NCBI GenBank assembly: GCA_031002005.1
Contig: CM061919.1
Coordinates: 11,355,687-11,419,686, forward strand
DNA: 64,000 bases
Direction of reading: 5' to 3'
From: Vandiemenella viatica
Lineage: Eukaryota; Arthropoda; Insecta; Orthoptera; Morabidae
Shown here: piece after piece, positions 52,787 to 63,242 of the stretch
How the letters are laid out: each line of letters begins with the position of its first letter
Position numbering within the stretch: position 1 is the stretch's first letter
Translations under genes and position numbers: made by a program
Notes under the pieces: generated by a model
Database searches by the model: none
What the model was told of the DNA's origin: nothing
What the model saw: the letters and a program-made list of their open reading frames with translations, nothing else

Positions 52787-55186
52787 TTAACCCTGTAGTG
52801 GTCGCGCTCTCAAAAGTTCCGTAAGTGGTCGCGTGGATTACACATGTATGTCATTTTGAAACTAAAAATTAGATGTCATTTATTTTTCAAATATCATTTG
52901 TTTATTTTTTAATGTTTAATTTACATATTGTTTATTGAAAATAATCATAAAAATAGACATACATCCTTTTTGTCTTAAACAATTAACAGAAATAGAAATT
53001 GTTGATTATTTTGTATCAAAAATCACATATTTCACTTTGACTTCAATGTAAAAAAAACATTTCTTAATTTTACTAAACTAAGTGCTATTTTCTGAGCAAG
53101 ACAGACTTATGATCTTGGAATGATCTGGACAAATATATTTTTTGCACGCACTACACACTTTCTTGTGCTTCGATTACGTGCTCTTCTGCAGTCATGACAG
53201 CGCCCCACGAAACTCCTCCATGTCGATTCTGAGGATGATGGCTGGATTTGTACTTGTGGGATCCCAACAAAGTCTTTGATTTTTAGAGACAAAGTAGTAC
53301 GCAAACTTTTAGTGTCCTATCTCTGGCGAGCCTGTGGTTTCATCCAAGCCAGAGATAATGAAGTCTTGGCGTCGAACCGCATTGTAATTTTTGTTTGCTG
53401 TGAATATGCATAATGCATTGAGGGTGCTAATATTTAGCAGATCAAAGAAGACCATGAGAGGCCATCTCCTCAAATTCCTGGACACATCATATAGCGAGCA
53501 CATCTTGTCCACCATATCCACGCCATTTTTCGTATGATTATAATAAGTTATCATTTCAGGCTTTTGTTGGTCGCCGGAATCTGCATCAATTGCCAGATCA
53601 TTGTGCATTGTCGACATTAAAATCACCACTTTATTAGGCTTTGGAACATAAGACACGAGTGAACTAGGTGGATGGAAGCCAAATTTTGATGAGCACAATG
53701 GATTTCCTCTCGCCACACGAAAGTCCCTTGGTACTTTTCTTTTGTCTTTCCGAACCGTGGCAACCATGGTGGTTTTGTTTTCAAATAGTTGTTTGGCAAC
53801 CCTTGGTGATGAGAACCAGTTGTCCATTGTTATATTGATATTTTTTCCTAATACAGGACGAACTACTCTCATTACCACATCGCTTCTTTCATTGCTCAAG
53901 TGAAATGGTCCCTCAGGTTGTTGCCCTGCATAAATTTCCAAGTTGAATGTATATGGGTAGTGAACATCTACAAGAGCAAATACTTTGTCCATATTTGGCA
54001 GGTTTATTTGGAATATACTGTCTAAATGAACAGGGTCCTCTGAAGGCCAACAGCTGTTTCGCCCAAAGTCATTTCAGCGCTTGGGACAAAATAGTGCTGA
54101 AAATTCTTCAGAATCAAATAAAAAATTTCCCATATTGGGGCTAGTTTGTCAGTAGTTGCCCAGACATGACGGTCTTCGATATCATCAAATAGTAAAGTTC
54201 TGGTTAGAAACTTAAATCTTTGCTCTGACATAGTCAAATATATTGAATCAATTCCTGTATGTTTTATGTGCTCAAATATTTGACCAGTACTCAAATGGCT
54301 AACTTTCAATACTCCGACCATCAACAAAATCGCTATATATCCCTTTATTTCAGTTGCATCTGTTGTTTTAGCATCCCTATCTATAAAGAATTTACTCTTG
54401 ATATAATTAATTTTTATATTACTGTATCTAGTAATGAGATCAATTATATTCTCATCAAAAATTAAAATAGACATGCACTCTTCAGGACTATTTTTCTGAC
54501 GAGCAGTTCCTTTGGGTACTGGAGCCACAAATACAGTGTTATGGCTCCTAGTCTTTCCTCTATTCGGAGGAGCAGTCTTTGACCAAACGGTGCCATCCAC
54601 ACCTATGTAAAAGTCATCATGACACCTTTGCTGGAGTGGCTCAGGAAATTCAGATTCTGAACTAGCATCCTCACATGAAATATCTTCCTCCTCCTCCGAC
54701 ACAGACTGATGGTACTGCTCTTGAAGAATGTCTTCTTCTTCATTAGAGCTCGAAATGTCATCATAAATTTGACTCAGTCTCCTGCAGCCAAGCTTCTATT
54801 TGAGCTGCTTGTCTATCCATATTTTTTTTAAATACATAAATTATGCTATAGCTTTAAATATTTACACACCCTAAATCAATTATTAGTAACTAAAATACTT
54901 TAATCTTTAACAAACAAAAAGTAAAAATTAATAAGTAAAGAAAAAGGGATGTCAAAAATGCTTACGTAATTGGTCACGCGGATTACAGGGGTAGACCAGA
55001 GAAATTGTGGAGCTACTGTGACGCAACCAATCACGACCGACAATCGAGTAACACTGAGGGGGTCGATCAATAGTTGAACAACAAATACACGGAGGATCAT
55101 AACATTGGCCTAACAAGTTTTTTTGTAATATATGATTTCACTCGAGTGGATTACATAGGTAATCCGTGCAACCACTGCAGGGTTAA
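52787..55186 (-). mobile_element. piggyBac transposon, 2392 bp, TTAA sites
   Basis: Element 52791-55182 starts CCCTGTAGTGGTCGCGC and ends with the inverted GTGCAACCACTGCAGGG. TTAA lies on both sides (52787-52790 and 55183-55186), the hallmark of piggyBac. Subterminal GTGGTCGCGTGGATTACA-like motifs recur just inside each end and may be transposase-binding sites. The termini look well preserved, so the element could still be mobilised in trans, although its own transposase is broken. Confidence 0.95.
53107..54800 (-). pseudogene. piggyBac transposase (PGBD-like), frameshifted
   Basis: The frame 54702-54022 encodes an acidic N-terminus (SEEEEDISCEDASSESEF), FDENIIDLITRYSNIKI, EIKGYIAILLMVGVLKV and RFKFLTRTLLFDD, then EMTLGETAVGLQ. 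The family normally has a catalytic Asp where the G of LGE stands; the codon GGC differs by one base from GAC. A frameshift at about 54020 leads to 53992-53309: FALVDVHYPYTFNLEIYAGQ, the second catalytic block ITMDNWFSSPRVAKQL, KPNKVVILMSTMHNDL and the third block NKNGVDMVDK-like HTKNGVDMVDKMCSLYDV. A second frameshift precedes the cysteine-rich C-terminus GRCHDCRRARNRSTRKC (53215-53150), a degraded zinc-binding domain. It is non-functional. Confidence 0.92.
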
Positions 55187-55189
55187 GGA

Positions 55190-55510
55190 TATCTGCAAGA
55201 TGTTCTTTATTTTTAATCTCCATTTAGTATACCTTTTCCTGCAGTTCCTTTAAATCTTCAATGCAGGTTGTTTTTAATTATTTTGCAGTCTAAATTAATA
55301 TTAATCTGCCCACGAGCATTTCCTAGAATATGAAAATTGTTAGAAGAGAAGCTGCATACTTTCTTCTTTTAGCATATGTGCCAGTATATATCATTTCTCT
55401 TTCAAAGCTTTTGAAGTAGAGTTTATCTGGTTCCATTACTTAGGCATTGCTAATTTTTCAGTAAATCAGAAGGGGTACAAGAGAAGCAATATTGGCCTTA
55501 AGATTAATAC
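55190..55510. other. No gene recognised
   Basis: AT-rich sequence between the piggyBac element and the next LINE, with no supported frame. Confidence 0.4.
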
Positions 55511-55511
55511 T

Positions 55512-57862
55512 TGAAAGGTGGATCAAAAAAGCAAAGATACTCTTACGGTGTTTATTGATTTAGAAAAAGCTTTTGATAGTGTTGGGTGCGACAAGATGTT
55601 CAAAATATTAAAGATGTCGGGTCTAAAATACAGTGATAGAAGAATACTTTTTAATCTTTATAAAAATCAATTAGCTATATTAAAAGTAGAGAATCATGAG
55701 AGACACGCTCCAGTTAAAAAGGATGTGAGACAAGGTTACAGTCTATTCCCATTAATATTCAACTTGCATATAGGGGAAGCAATAAAGAAAGTGAAAGAAA
55801 GATTTAAATGTGACTGAAATGTTCAAGGAGCCAAAATTTGCTGATGACTTTGTCTTGTTAGCAGAATAGGCTGAGAATATTGAGAAGTTCCTGACTGTTA
55901 TGAACAAAATACTGAAGGAAGATTTTGGTCTAAATATAAACCAAAGCAAGACAAAAGTGATTAAATGTTGCAGAAATGAACCAATAATAGTAGATTAAAT
56001 ATAAAAATAGGGCCGGATGCGATAGGAGAAGTTAGTGAATTTTGCTACTTAGGAAGTAAAAATACAACCGAAGGCCAAAGCAGGAATGATGTTAAAAGAG
56101 AATAGTACTAACAAAAAGAGCTTTCATGAAAAGAAAAATCTTTTAGTTTCAAATAATAATCTAGGACACAGAAAGAAATTTTTAACATTTTATTTGTGGA
56201 GCACAGCACTTTATGGCAGTGAAGCACGGACTATAGGAATATCAGAAAGGAAGAGAGTTGAACCATTTGAAATGTGGTGCTATGGAAAGAAGCTGAAAAT
56301 TTAGTGGACAGATAAAGTACGTAATGAATGAGTTTTGGAAATGATGGGCAAGGGAAGAAGTTTGTGGAAGAGTCTTACAGAAAGAAGATGGTAGGTCATA
56401 TTTGGAGACGCACAGGATTGGTTAACTTGTTAGTGGAGAGAATTGTCTAAGGTAGGGTTACCAGAATTTTTCCTCCGAATCCGGGGAAGCTTCAGAACTT
56501 TTTCACCAAAATCGGGGCACGCTTTCGACATTTGTCCTAATGACGCATTGCACTTTTATAAGTTATATGTTTAAAGGTTGGGTTAACTTAAAAAAACACA
56601 CATTTGTTACGGTACATACTTTGTATTTTAAATGATATGGTACCTGATTCTACCTCCAACTAGTTGTAATTGGTATTTCTCAGAAGAATGAACCTTCTTG
56701 AGAAGACCTTGTCTGGATCCAAGGATGTCCCAAAATTCTTGGCAAGTCATTGAAAAGTTTGTTAATTATATATAAAAAAAAACATCACTCCATCTTGAGC
56801 AAACACCAACACCAACACCAGATTTATTCCATTCACCTTCTTTATCTTTTAACACAAATTCCTTTAAAGAAAAAATTTAATCGAAAAGGCTGTCCCCATC
56901 CAGAGCAACCCCATCCACTTTTCACAAGAAGTAATTAATTGTTGCCTCGAAGTTAACTCTTTCAGGAACAGATCTGAGCAGCATACATTTCAAGTGGCAT
57001 AAGTCTTGACAATCAACACCTCAGGCATGCAGGTGTTGTATGTCATTGACGTAAAAGTCATACGATGTATTGAGGAATTGTATAGTGGAGCATGATCTAT
57101 CTTCTTCTAGAGATAACAAGAGCTTCTTCACTGATTTCAGCAAACACTGGGAAAGTCTCCATTCTTACGAAATGTAGTGTTGTTAACTGCAGCAATTAGA
57201 ATAAACAGGAGCTAAAACTTCCAAAATTCCTATAGAGAAATTTATCATTTATGGAGCAGACATCAATAAAATAGATCTTATATAGAGGTAACGTGAAAAT
57301 TAAAACCCTTTTGGAGCTACTGAATGAAATATAACACTAGCTAGTTGCAGTGCAAATGTACATATTGTCAATATTGAACTATCTACCAGTTCCAAAGAGG
57401 ATCACAGACAGACTTGTTGCATACAACAAAGATGTAATGTACAGGATTCAGAATCGTTGTAATTTTTTTTTTATTCCTAGGCATGTACAAGGAAAGAAGT
57501 GCACTTCATACTTATCTGTTTAAACACATGCATTAGCAAACCAGGGCTTTAAAACAACTCTTGCTTGATTTTTTTTAAAAAATAATTCTGGGGACAACAG
57601 TAAAAATCCGGGGACTTTGCAGGGACGAAATCTGTCCAGGGACAGAGAGCTAAATATGGGGACAGTCCCCAGCGAATGGGGATGTCTGATAACCCTAGTC
57701 TAAGGTAAGAACTGCAGAGGAAGACAGAGATTGGAGTATATGAAGCAGATAATCATGGATATGGGTTGTAGGTGATATTTTGAGGTAAAAAGGTTATCAC
57801 AAGATAGGAATGGATGGAGGATTCCATATCAAACCAGTCAAGAGACTGATGACCAAAAAAAA
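55512..57862 (+). pseudogene. Non-LTR RT to 3' end, split by a hAT-like element
   Basis: Plus strand: LTVFIDLEKAFDSVGCDKMF (55540), VRQGYSLFPLIFNLHIGEAI (55725), AKFADDFVLLAE-like text near 55835 (the catalytic region), EVSEFCYLGSKNTTEGQSRN (56025), KRAFMKRKIF (56105), FEMWCYGKKLKI (56270) and a decayed LWKSLTERRW block (56360). The hAT-like element 56453-57697 interrupts it. It then continues with LRTAEEDRDWSI, in place of GRPRLEYMEQI, and ends with a short A-run at 57855-57862. The 5' half is missing. Confidence 0.8.
56453..57697. mobile_element. hAT-like non-autonomous element, 1245 bp, perfect TSD
   Basis: The termini TAGGGTTACCAGA and TCTGATAACCCTA are an inverted pair with one mismatch. 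GTCTAAGG flanks the element on both sides (56445-56452 and 57698-57705). The interior has no recognisable transposase; CGGGG/CCGGGGA motifs recur near both ends (56491-56515 and 57600-57680). The 8-bp duplication and the TAGGGTTACC ends fit the hAT superfamily. Confidence 0.9.
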
Positions 57863-58143
57863 AGTGGTTCCCATCTTTGTGTGTATATATTATGGTACCA
57901 TGTAATACTCCTTTCCATGTTATCATTTGATTAAGTGTAATTAAGTATTGGCCAACTGCCTCGATAGCTCCATGTAAACGTATGTGTATCTTTATGCCTC
58001 AAAGATGTGTTTGTTATTCTAAGTTATTAAAACTGGAAAAATTATTCACTAAATTATTATTTGTTCTCCCACTGAGGCATTTAGGTCCCCTGGTACAACT
58101 ATATTTTGTTGTGTGAGTGGAGACCTTCTAGGCATACTGATGC
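57863..58143. other. No gene recognised
   Basis: AT-rich spacer between a LINE 3' end and a short inverted-repeat element. Confidence 0.4.
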
Positions 58144-58301
58144 AATAAAATCCTCTTGGGTGTCCAGCTGGATGGTGTTGTCTTGGCGGTGACAGTCAAC
58201 TTGCGATAGCTAGAAGATACCTGATGAAGACAGCAGAGCTAGCTGTCGAAACGTCGTGTTTAGACAACACCATCTGGCTGGACATCCGAGGGGATTTTAT
58301 T
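58144..58301 (+). repeat. Short inverted-repeat element with hammerhead-like core
   Basis: The arms 58144-58183 and 58262-58301 are inverted (AATAAAATCCTCTTGGGTG and its counterpart, about 40 bp, a few mismatches). Between them, on the plus strand, is CTGATGA (58221-58227), a perfect 6-bp stem GACAGC/GCTGTC with a 7-base loop (58229-58247), then GAAAC (58248-58252). CTGATGA-stem-GAAA is the conserved half of the hammerhead ribozyme core, known from Penelope-like retroelements. Stem I and the cleavage site are not convincingly found, so activity is not claimed. Confidence 0.7.
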
Positions 58302-58620
58302 ACGTTTTGTTGGTAGCAATAAAAAATTCTTGCAGTTTCTCATAGAAATCTTGTGCATCTTCCAAACATCATTCTTCTGGATTTGTACCTTCAATATGTC
58401 AAATTCCAACATACTATTTTAATTCTGCTCTTCACTATACAGCCATATTTATAAACATTGACTTAAGATTTCGACTGCTTCAAAATCATTATAGCTACTA
58501 CTAACACAGCCATCTTCTTCTGTGGTTTGCCACAATAGACCATGATATAATCTTTCAGCTCTATGCTACCTTTCTATTTCTTATTTTTCAGTATTAAATC
58601 CACATCTTCCTTTTTTCAGT
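58302..58620 (-). other. Possible LINE endonuclease remnant
   Basis: The minus strand at about 58400-58320 gives a weak FYEKLQ-like segment (KNDVWKMHKISMRNCKNF in one frame), recalling the YAPTE..FYE.LQ part of LINE endonucleases. The rest is unrecognised AT-rich DNA. Confidence 0.25.
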
Positions 58621-58622
58621 TC

Positions 58623-60850
58623 TTACTGTAATTCTGTTTGTTTATTACGTAAGCATCTGATATTCGAAACTCCTTGCTGCCTCTCTTTTTCTATCCAATC
58701 CCAAAATTCCTGATGGTTGCCTTTCCAATTCCATGCACTATTCCTACTGATTTGACCAATATCCCTCCAAACTCCATCACCAACATATGCCAGGTACATT
58801 CCCAGCACTCTCTTCACCTGCCTCATTTTCTCCAATGAGTCCCAACCCAGCTCACTTATCATATCCATTACTGACTGGATCCTGCAATAATTTCCACAAA
58901 CAAATCTAGCTGATCTTCTTTACACACCTTCCAACTCCTGTATTTGATAAAGAAAATGTGAGTCCCACACGACACCACCGTATTCAACAAATCGTCTGGG
59001 TAGGAAATGTAGTATCAAAAGAAGTAGAAGTAAAAATGGGTGTGCCACAGGGTAGCGTATTGGGACCATTGCTATTCATTATTCTAATGAATAATTGTGC
59101 TGATTGTTTACTATCTGAAATTAGATTGTTTGCAGATGGCATAATGCTGTATAAAAGAATCAAAACGATAGAGGATTGTAAACAGTTGCAGGGTGATCTG
59201 GACAGGATATCTAGTTGGGTTGGTAAACATGGGATGAAGATAAATGCAAAGAAGAGTCAGCTTATTAGATACACAAATAAAAAACAAAAGGTTAATTATG
59301 AATATAAGGTGGGGAAAGAATTGCTTGCTGAAGACTTGAAACGTAAATATCTTGGCATTACTTTTGATAACAAGCTTAACTGGGCTGTACACATTGGACA
59401 GGTGGTAGGAAAAGTTTTCAAAGTTCTGCACTTGTTGGAGAGGGTGATGAGGGGATGAATGGGAGAAGTAAAGGAATTGGGTTACAAAACTTTGGCGAGA
59501 CCATTGCTCGGATATGGTAGTGTAGTGTAGTGTAGAAGGGCTGCTAAGATTTGTTTCTGGAAATTATTGCAGAATGCAATCAGTGACGGATATGATAAAG
59601 GTGCTGAAATGGGATTCATTGCAAGACAGGAGGAGGATGAGGAGGGTCATGGGAGCGTACAGGGCATATACTGGCGATGAGGCATGGAAAAATATTGCAA
59701 TAGGTATGAAAAGTAGTGCATGGAAGGGAAAAGATGACCATGACCACAAGCTGGCACTCGATTTCAGGCACAAGGGTGTGGGAAGATTCTCTTTTTTATG
59801 TAAGAGTGTCAGGGATTGGAATGAGTTACCAAGAGAAATGATGAATAATTTACCGAAAACTTTGAAAGAATTTAAAGATAAAATTTGTAGAGGACAAATG
59901 TAGGTGGGTGCAGGATAGGGGGAAGATGGGTGTGTAGTGAAATTGCCACCAGAGCCTGTGCTACGTTGCAATTAAATTAAATTAAAGTTTTGTAACCCAA
60001 CTCCCTAACTTCTCTGGCACATCCTCTCATCAACCTCTCCATTAACTGAAGAATTTTTAATCTTTTCCTACCACCTGCTCAATGTGCTCTGTCCAGTTTA
60101 ATTTGTTATAAAACATTATGCCAAGATATTTATACTTCAAGCTTTCACTCCACCCAGTAATTGTAATTAACCTTTTTTTTATCTGTGTACCTAATAAGCT
60201 GACTTTTATTGGCATTTATCTTCAAGCTGACCAACCTATTTAGATATTCTATCCAGGTCACCCTGCAGCTGTTCACAGTCTTCATCTATTTCGATTCTAT
60301 TGTATACCATCATATCATCTGCAAAATACCTAGATTCTGACTACAATCCATCAACACAGAAATTCATTAGAATTATGCACAGCAACGGTCCCAATTCACT
60401 GCCGTGTGGCAGTCCCATATTTACTTCCACCTCTTTTGATAATGTATTTCCCACTCTAACTTCAGTTTATTTAAAACCATTTTATGGCTCACTCTGTCAG
60501 ATACCTTAGAAAAATCTAGTGCCACACTATGAGTTTGACCTCCCTTGTCCAATTCATCTGAAATATCTTGCATATAGCCCACCATCTGATATTCACATGA
60601 ATATCCTTGCCTAAAGCCATGTTGTCGATCGGAAAACCAATTTCTTTCCTCACAAACATTTATGATATAGTTGCACATCAATCTTTCCATCATTTTGTCT
60701 ATCACTGATGTCAAACTAATTGGCCTGTAATTTTCAACCCTATTTGTAACCCCACCTTTATGAACCGGTACCACTATTTCTCTTTTCCAATCCTCTGGTA
60801 AGCACCAAGACTCCAAACTCATTTTAAATGAAACTAGCTGGTGCCTGCAA
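58623..60850 (-). pseudogene. CR1-A LINE, split by another CR1-A copy
   Basis: The minus-strand copy begins at 60822 (WCLPEDWKREIVVPVHKGG, NRVENYRPISLTSVIDKMME, RQHGFRQGYSCEYQMVGYMQ, SVALDFSKVSDRVSHKMVL). It continues decayed to about 59988 (LRELGYKTL). After the opposite-strand insertion 59000-59986 it resumes exactly in register at 58999 with EYGGVVWDSHFLYQIQELEG, VMDMISELGWDSLEKMRQ, MYLAYVGDGVWRDIGQ and NSAWNWKGNH, ending about 58640. The C-terminal part below is lost. Multiple stops. Confidence 0.85.
59000..59986 (+). pseudogene. CR1-A LINE copy inserted in a CR1-A copy
   Basis: A 5'-truncated plus-strand copy starting in VGNVVSKEVEVKMGVPQGSV. 58958-59458 encodes GPLLFIILMNNC, a mutated catalytic box FADGIM (D to G), ISSWVGKHGMKINAKKSQL, KYLGITFDNKLNWAVHI and VMRG. 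After a stop, 59574-59903 encodes MQSVTDMIKVLKWDSLQDRR, HKLALDFRHKGVGRFSF and VRDWNELPREMMNNLPK, ending FKDKICRGQM. The 3' tail is a short (AATTA)n run at about 59970-59986. It is extremely similar to 38930-40230. No clear target duplication; a few target bases appear lost. Confidence 0.88.
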
Positions 60851-60869
60851 GTTAGTTAATGTATATAAA

Positions 60870-63183
60870 GAATTTAGATTGGCAGCTACCAACATTTAAC
60901 CACCATAGTGCACAATAGAAGACTCAAGGCTAATACCACAAATAAACTGATCTGCACAGCGTATTTATGACTCCAAAGTGAAATATAGGGACACACATGT
61001 CTTAGGTCGAAATATGAAAACGCCCTCCGTCCACCGATATCAACCATCCTATCTCCCACACCATTTAGCAACCAACATGACACCACCAAGGGGCATGTTG
61101 GGAGACTTGAGGTTAATGTCACACACAATCACCAGTGGAATGCGCTAGGTAGTTTTGACTGTGGAGTGAAATATATGGTTGCATGTCTATTTGTATATTA
61201 GGTCCACCATATCTACCACATCCCCATGGCTAGTGACATGCAATCACCATAATGGATGGTGAAAAACTCCACACTCAAATGCCCATGGTCTGCACTTGGT
61301 AGTTCTGGCTGCAAGTTGGTATATAGGGACACAGAAGTCTTTGGTACAGAAAGGAAAATGCCCCATGTTGACCAATATCAACCATTATATCTCCCATATC
61401 CCTATAACTACTCACCTCTAACCACCATAGCACATGATGGGAGACTCGATGCTGCTGCCACACATAAACACCAGAGATCTGCGCTATGTAGTTGTGGCAG
61501 CAAAGTCAAACATATGAACGCATATGTATTCGGTTGACATATGAAAATATCCTTGATCGACCAATTTCAACCACCATATCTCCCACATCCCCACAGTTAC
61601 CGAAATTCAGCCATTGTTGTGCTCAATCAGTGAGTGCATGCTACTGCCACACACAAACGCCAGTGGTCAGCGCTGGATACTTTTGGCTAAAAAGTGATAC
61701 ATAGGGACACACACGTCTTTGGTCAAAATGCGAAAGTGCATCAGGTCAACCACTTTCAACCAACATATCTCCCACACCCCCATACCTACCAACATATAAC
61801 CATCGTAGCGATGATGGGAGACTCTATGCTATCACTACACACAAACACCATTTGTTTGCACTGTATATTTGTAGCAGAAAAGGGAAATATATGGACACAT
61901 ATTCCTTTTGTAGAAATACAAAAATATCCTTGACCAAGCAATTTCAACCACCTCATTCTCCACACCCCCACAATTAATGAAATTCAGCAAATGCTGTGCA
62001 TGATTGGTGAATGTAATGTATGCTACTACTTCACACAGTGATCTGCGCTGGACACTTTTGGCTAAAAAGTGATACATCGGGACACATACATCTTAGGTCA
62101 AAAGGTGAAGTGCCCAAGGTTGACCAACTTCAACCACCATATCCCCCACACACCTATAGCTACCGTAGTGCATGATGGGAGACACTATGCTTCTACCACA
62201 CACAAACACTGATTGTAAGTTCTATATTGGTGGCGGCAAAGTGAAATATACGGACACATATCCCTTTTGTCGAAATACAAAAATGTCCTTGAGCAAAAAC
62301 TTTCATATCTCCCACAACCCCACATCTGCTGAAATTCAGCCAATGTTGTCCATGATAAGAGAATGTATGCTACTACCACGCACAAACATCTGTTATCTGC
62401 GCTAGACAGTTTTGGCCAAAAAAATGAGACGTAGGGACACATATGCCTTTGGTAGAAATATGAAAGTTCCCCAGGTCGACCACTATCAGCCACCATGTCT
62501 CCCTCACCCCCATAGCTACCAACAACTAACCACTGTAGTGCATGGTGCGAGACTTGATGCTACTACCATACACAAACACCATTAATCTGCGCTATGTAGG
62601 TGTGGCAGCAAAGTGAAATATATGGACATATATCCCTTTTGTCAAAATACAAAAATCTCCTTCATCGACAACTTTCAACCACTATATCTCCCACATCCAC
62701 ACAGCCGAAATTTGGCCAATGTCATGCACGATCAGTGAATGTGTGCTACTAACACACACAACCACCAGTGATCTGCGCTGGATATTTTTGGTTAAAATGT
62801 GATACATAGGGACACACACATCTTTGGTGGAAATGCGAAAGTGCCCCGGATCGACCACTTTCAATCACCATAACTTGAACTCTCCCATAGGTACTAATGT
62901 GCAACCACCGTACTGCACAATAGGAGACTCAATGCAACCGCCAAACACAAACACCAATGGTCTACACCACGTAGTTGTGGCAGGAATGTGAAATATAGGG
63001 ACACACAAATCAGAGGTCGAAATATGGAAAAGCCCTACATCGACCACCTCTAACAGCCTTATCTCCCAGAACCCTCGTAGCTAATGGCATTCGCCCATCA
63101 TTGTGCCTAACTCCATGCTACTACCTCATACAAACACCAGCGATCTGTGCTAGGTAGTGGTGGCTAAAACGTGAAATATAGGG

Positions 63184-63186
<3 letters not shown>
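60870..63186. repeat. Tandem array 3, about 187-bp monomers in alternating dimers
   Basis: GGGAGACTCGATGCTGCTGCC-like landmarks occur near 60925, 61101, 61438, 61817, 62177, 62549 and 62923. Sister landmarks of the form GTGAATGTATGCTACTACC lie near 61630, 62005, 62361, 62735 and 63107. Adjacent landmarks are about 185-190 bp apart and alternate in type, giving a dimer of about 372 bp. Other alternating pairs are GTGAAATATATGGACACATA versus AGTGATACATAGGGACACAC. The short reading frames on both strands are by-products of the repeat. Confidence 0.88.

Positions 63187-63241
<55 letters not shown>
63187..63241. repeat. (CA)n(TA)n microsatellite
   Basis: About 20 CA units followed by about 8 TA units at the boundary between tandem array 3 and the mariner-like element. 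Confidence 0.95.

Positions 63242-63242
<1 letters not shown>

Noticed and set aside
61256..63047. Short proteins on both strands
   Set aside because: They follow the 187-bp monomers of tandem array 3 and are by-products of the repeat.
63187..63241. CRISPR-like or telomeric repeat
   Set aside because: Simple CA and TA dinucleotide runs only. No direct repeats with unique spacers occur anywhere in the window.
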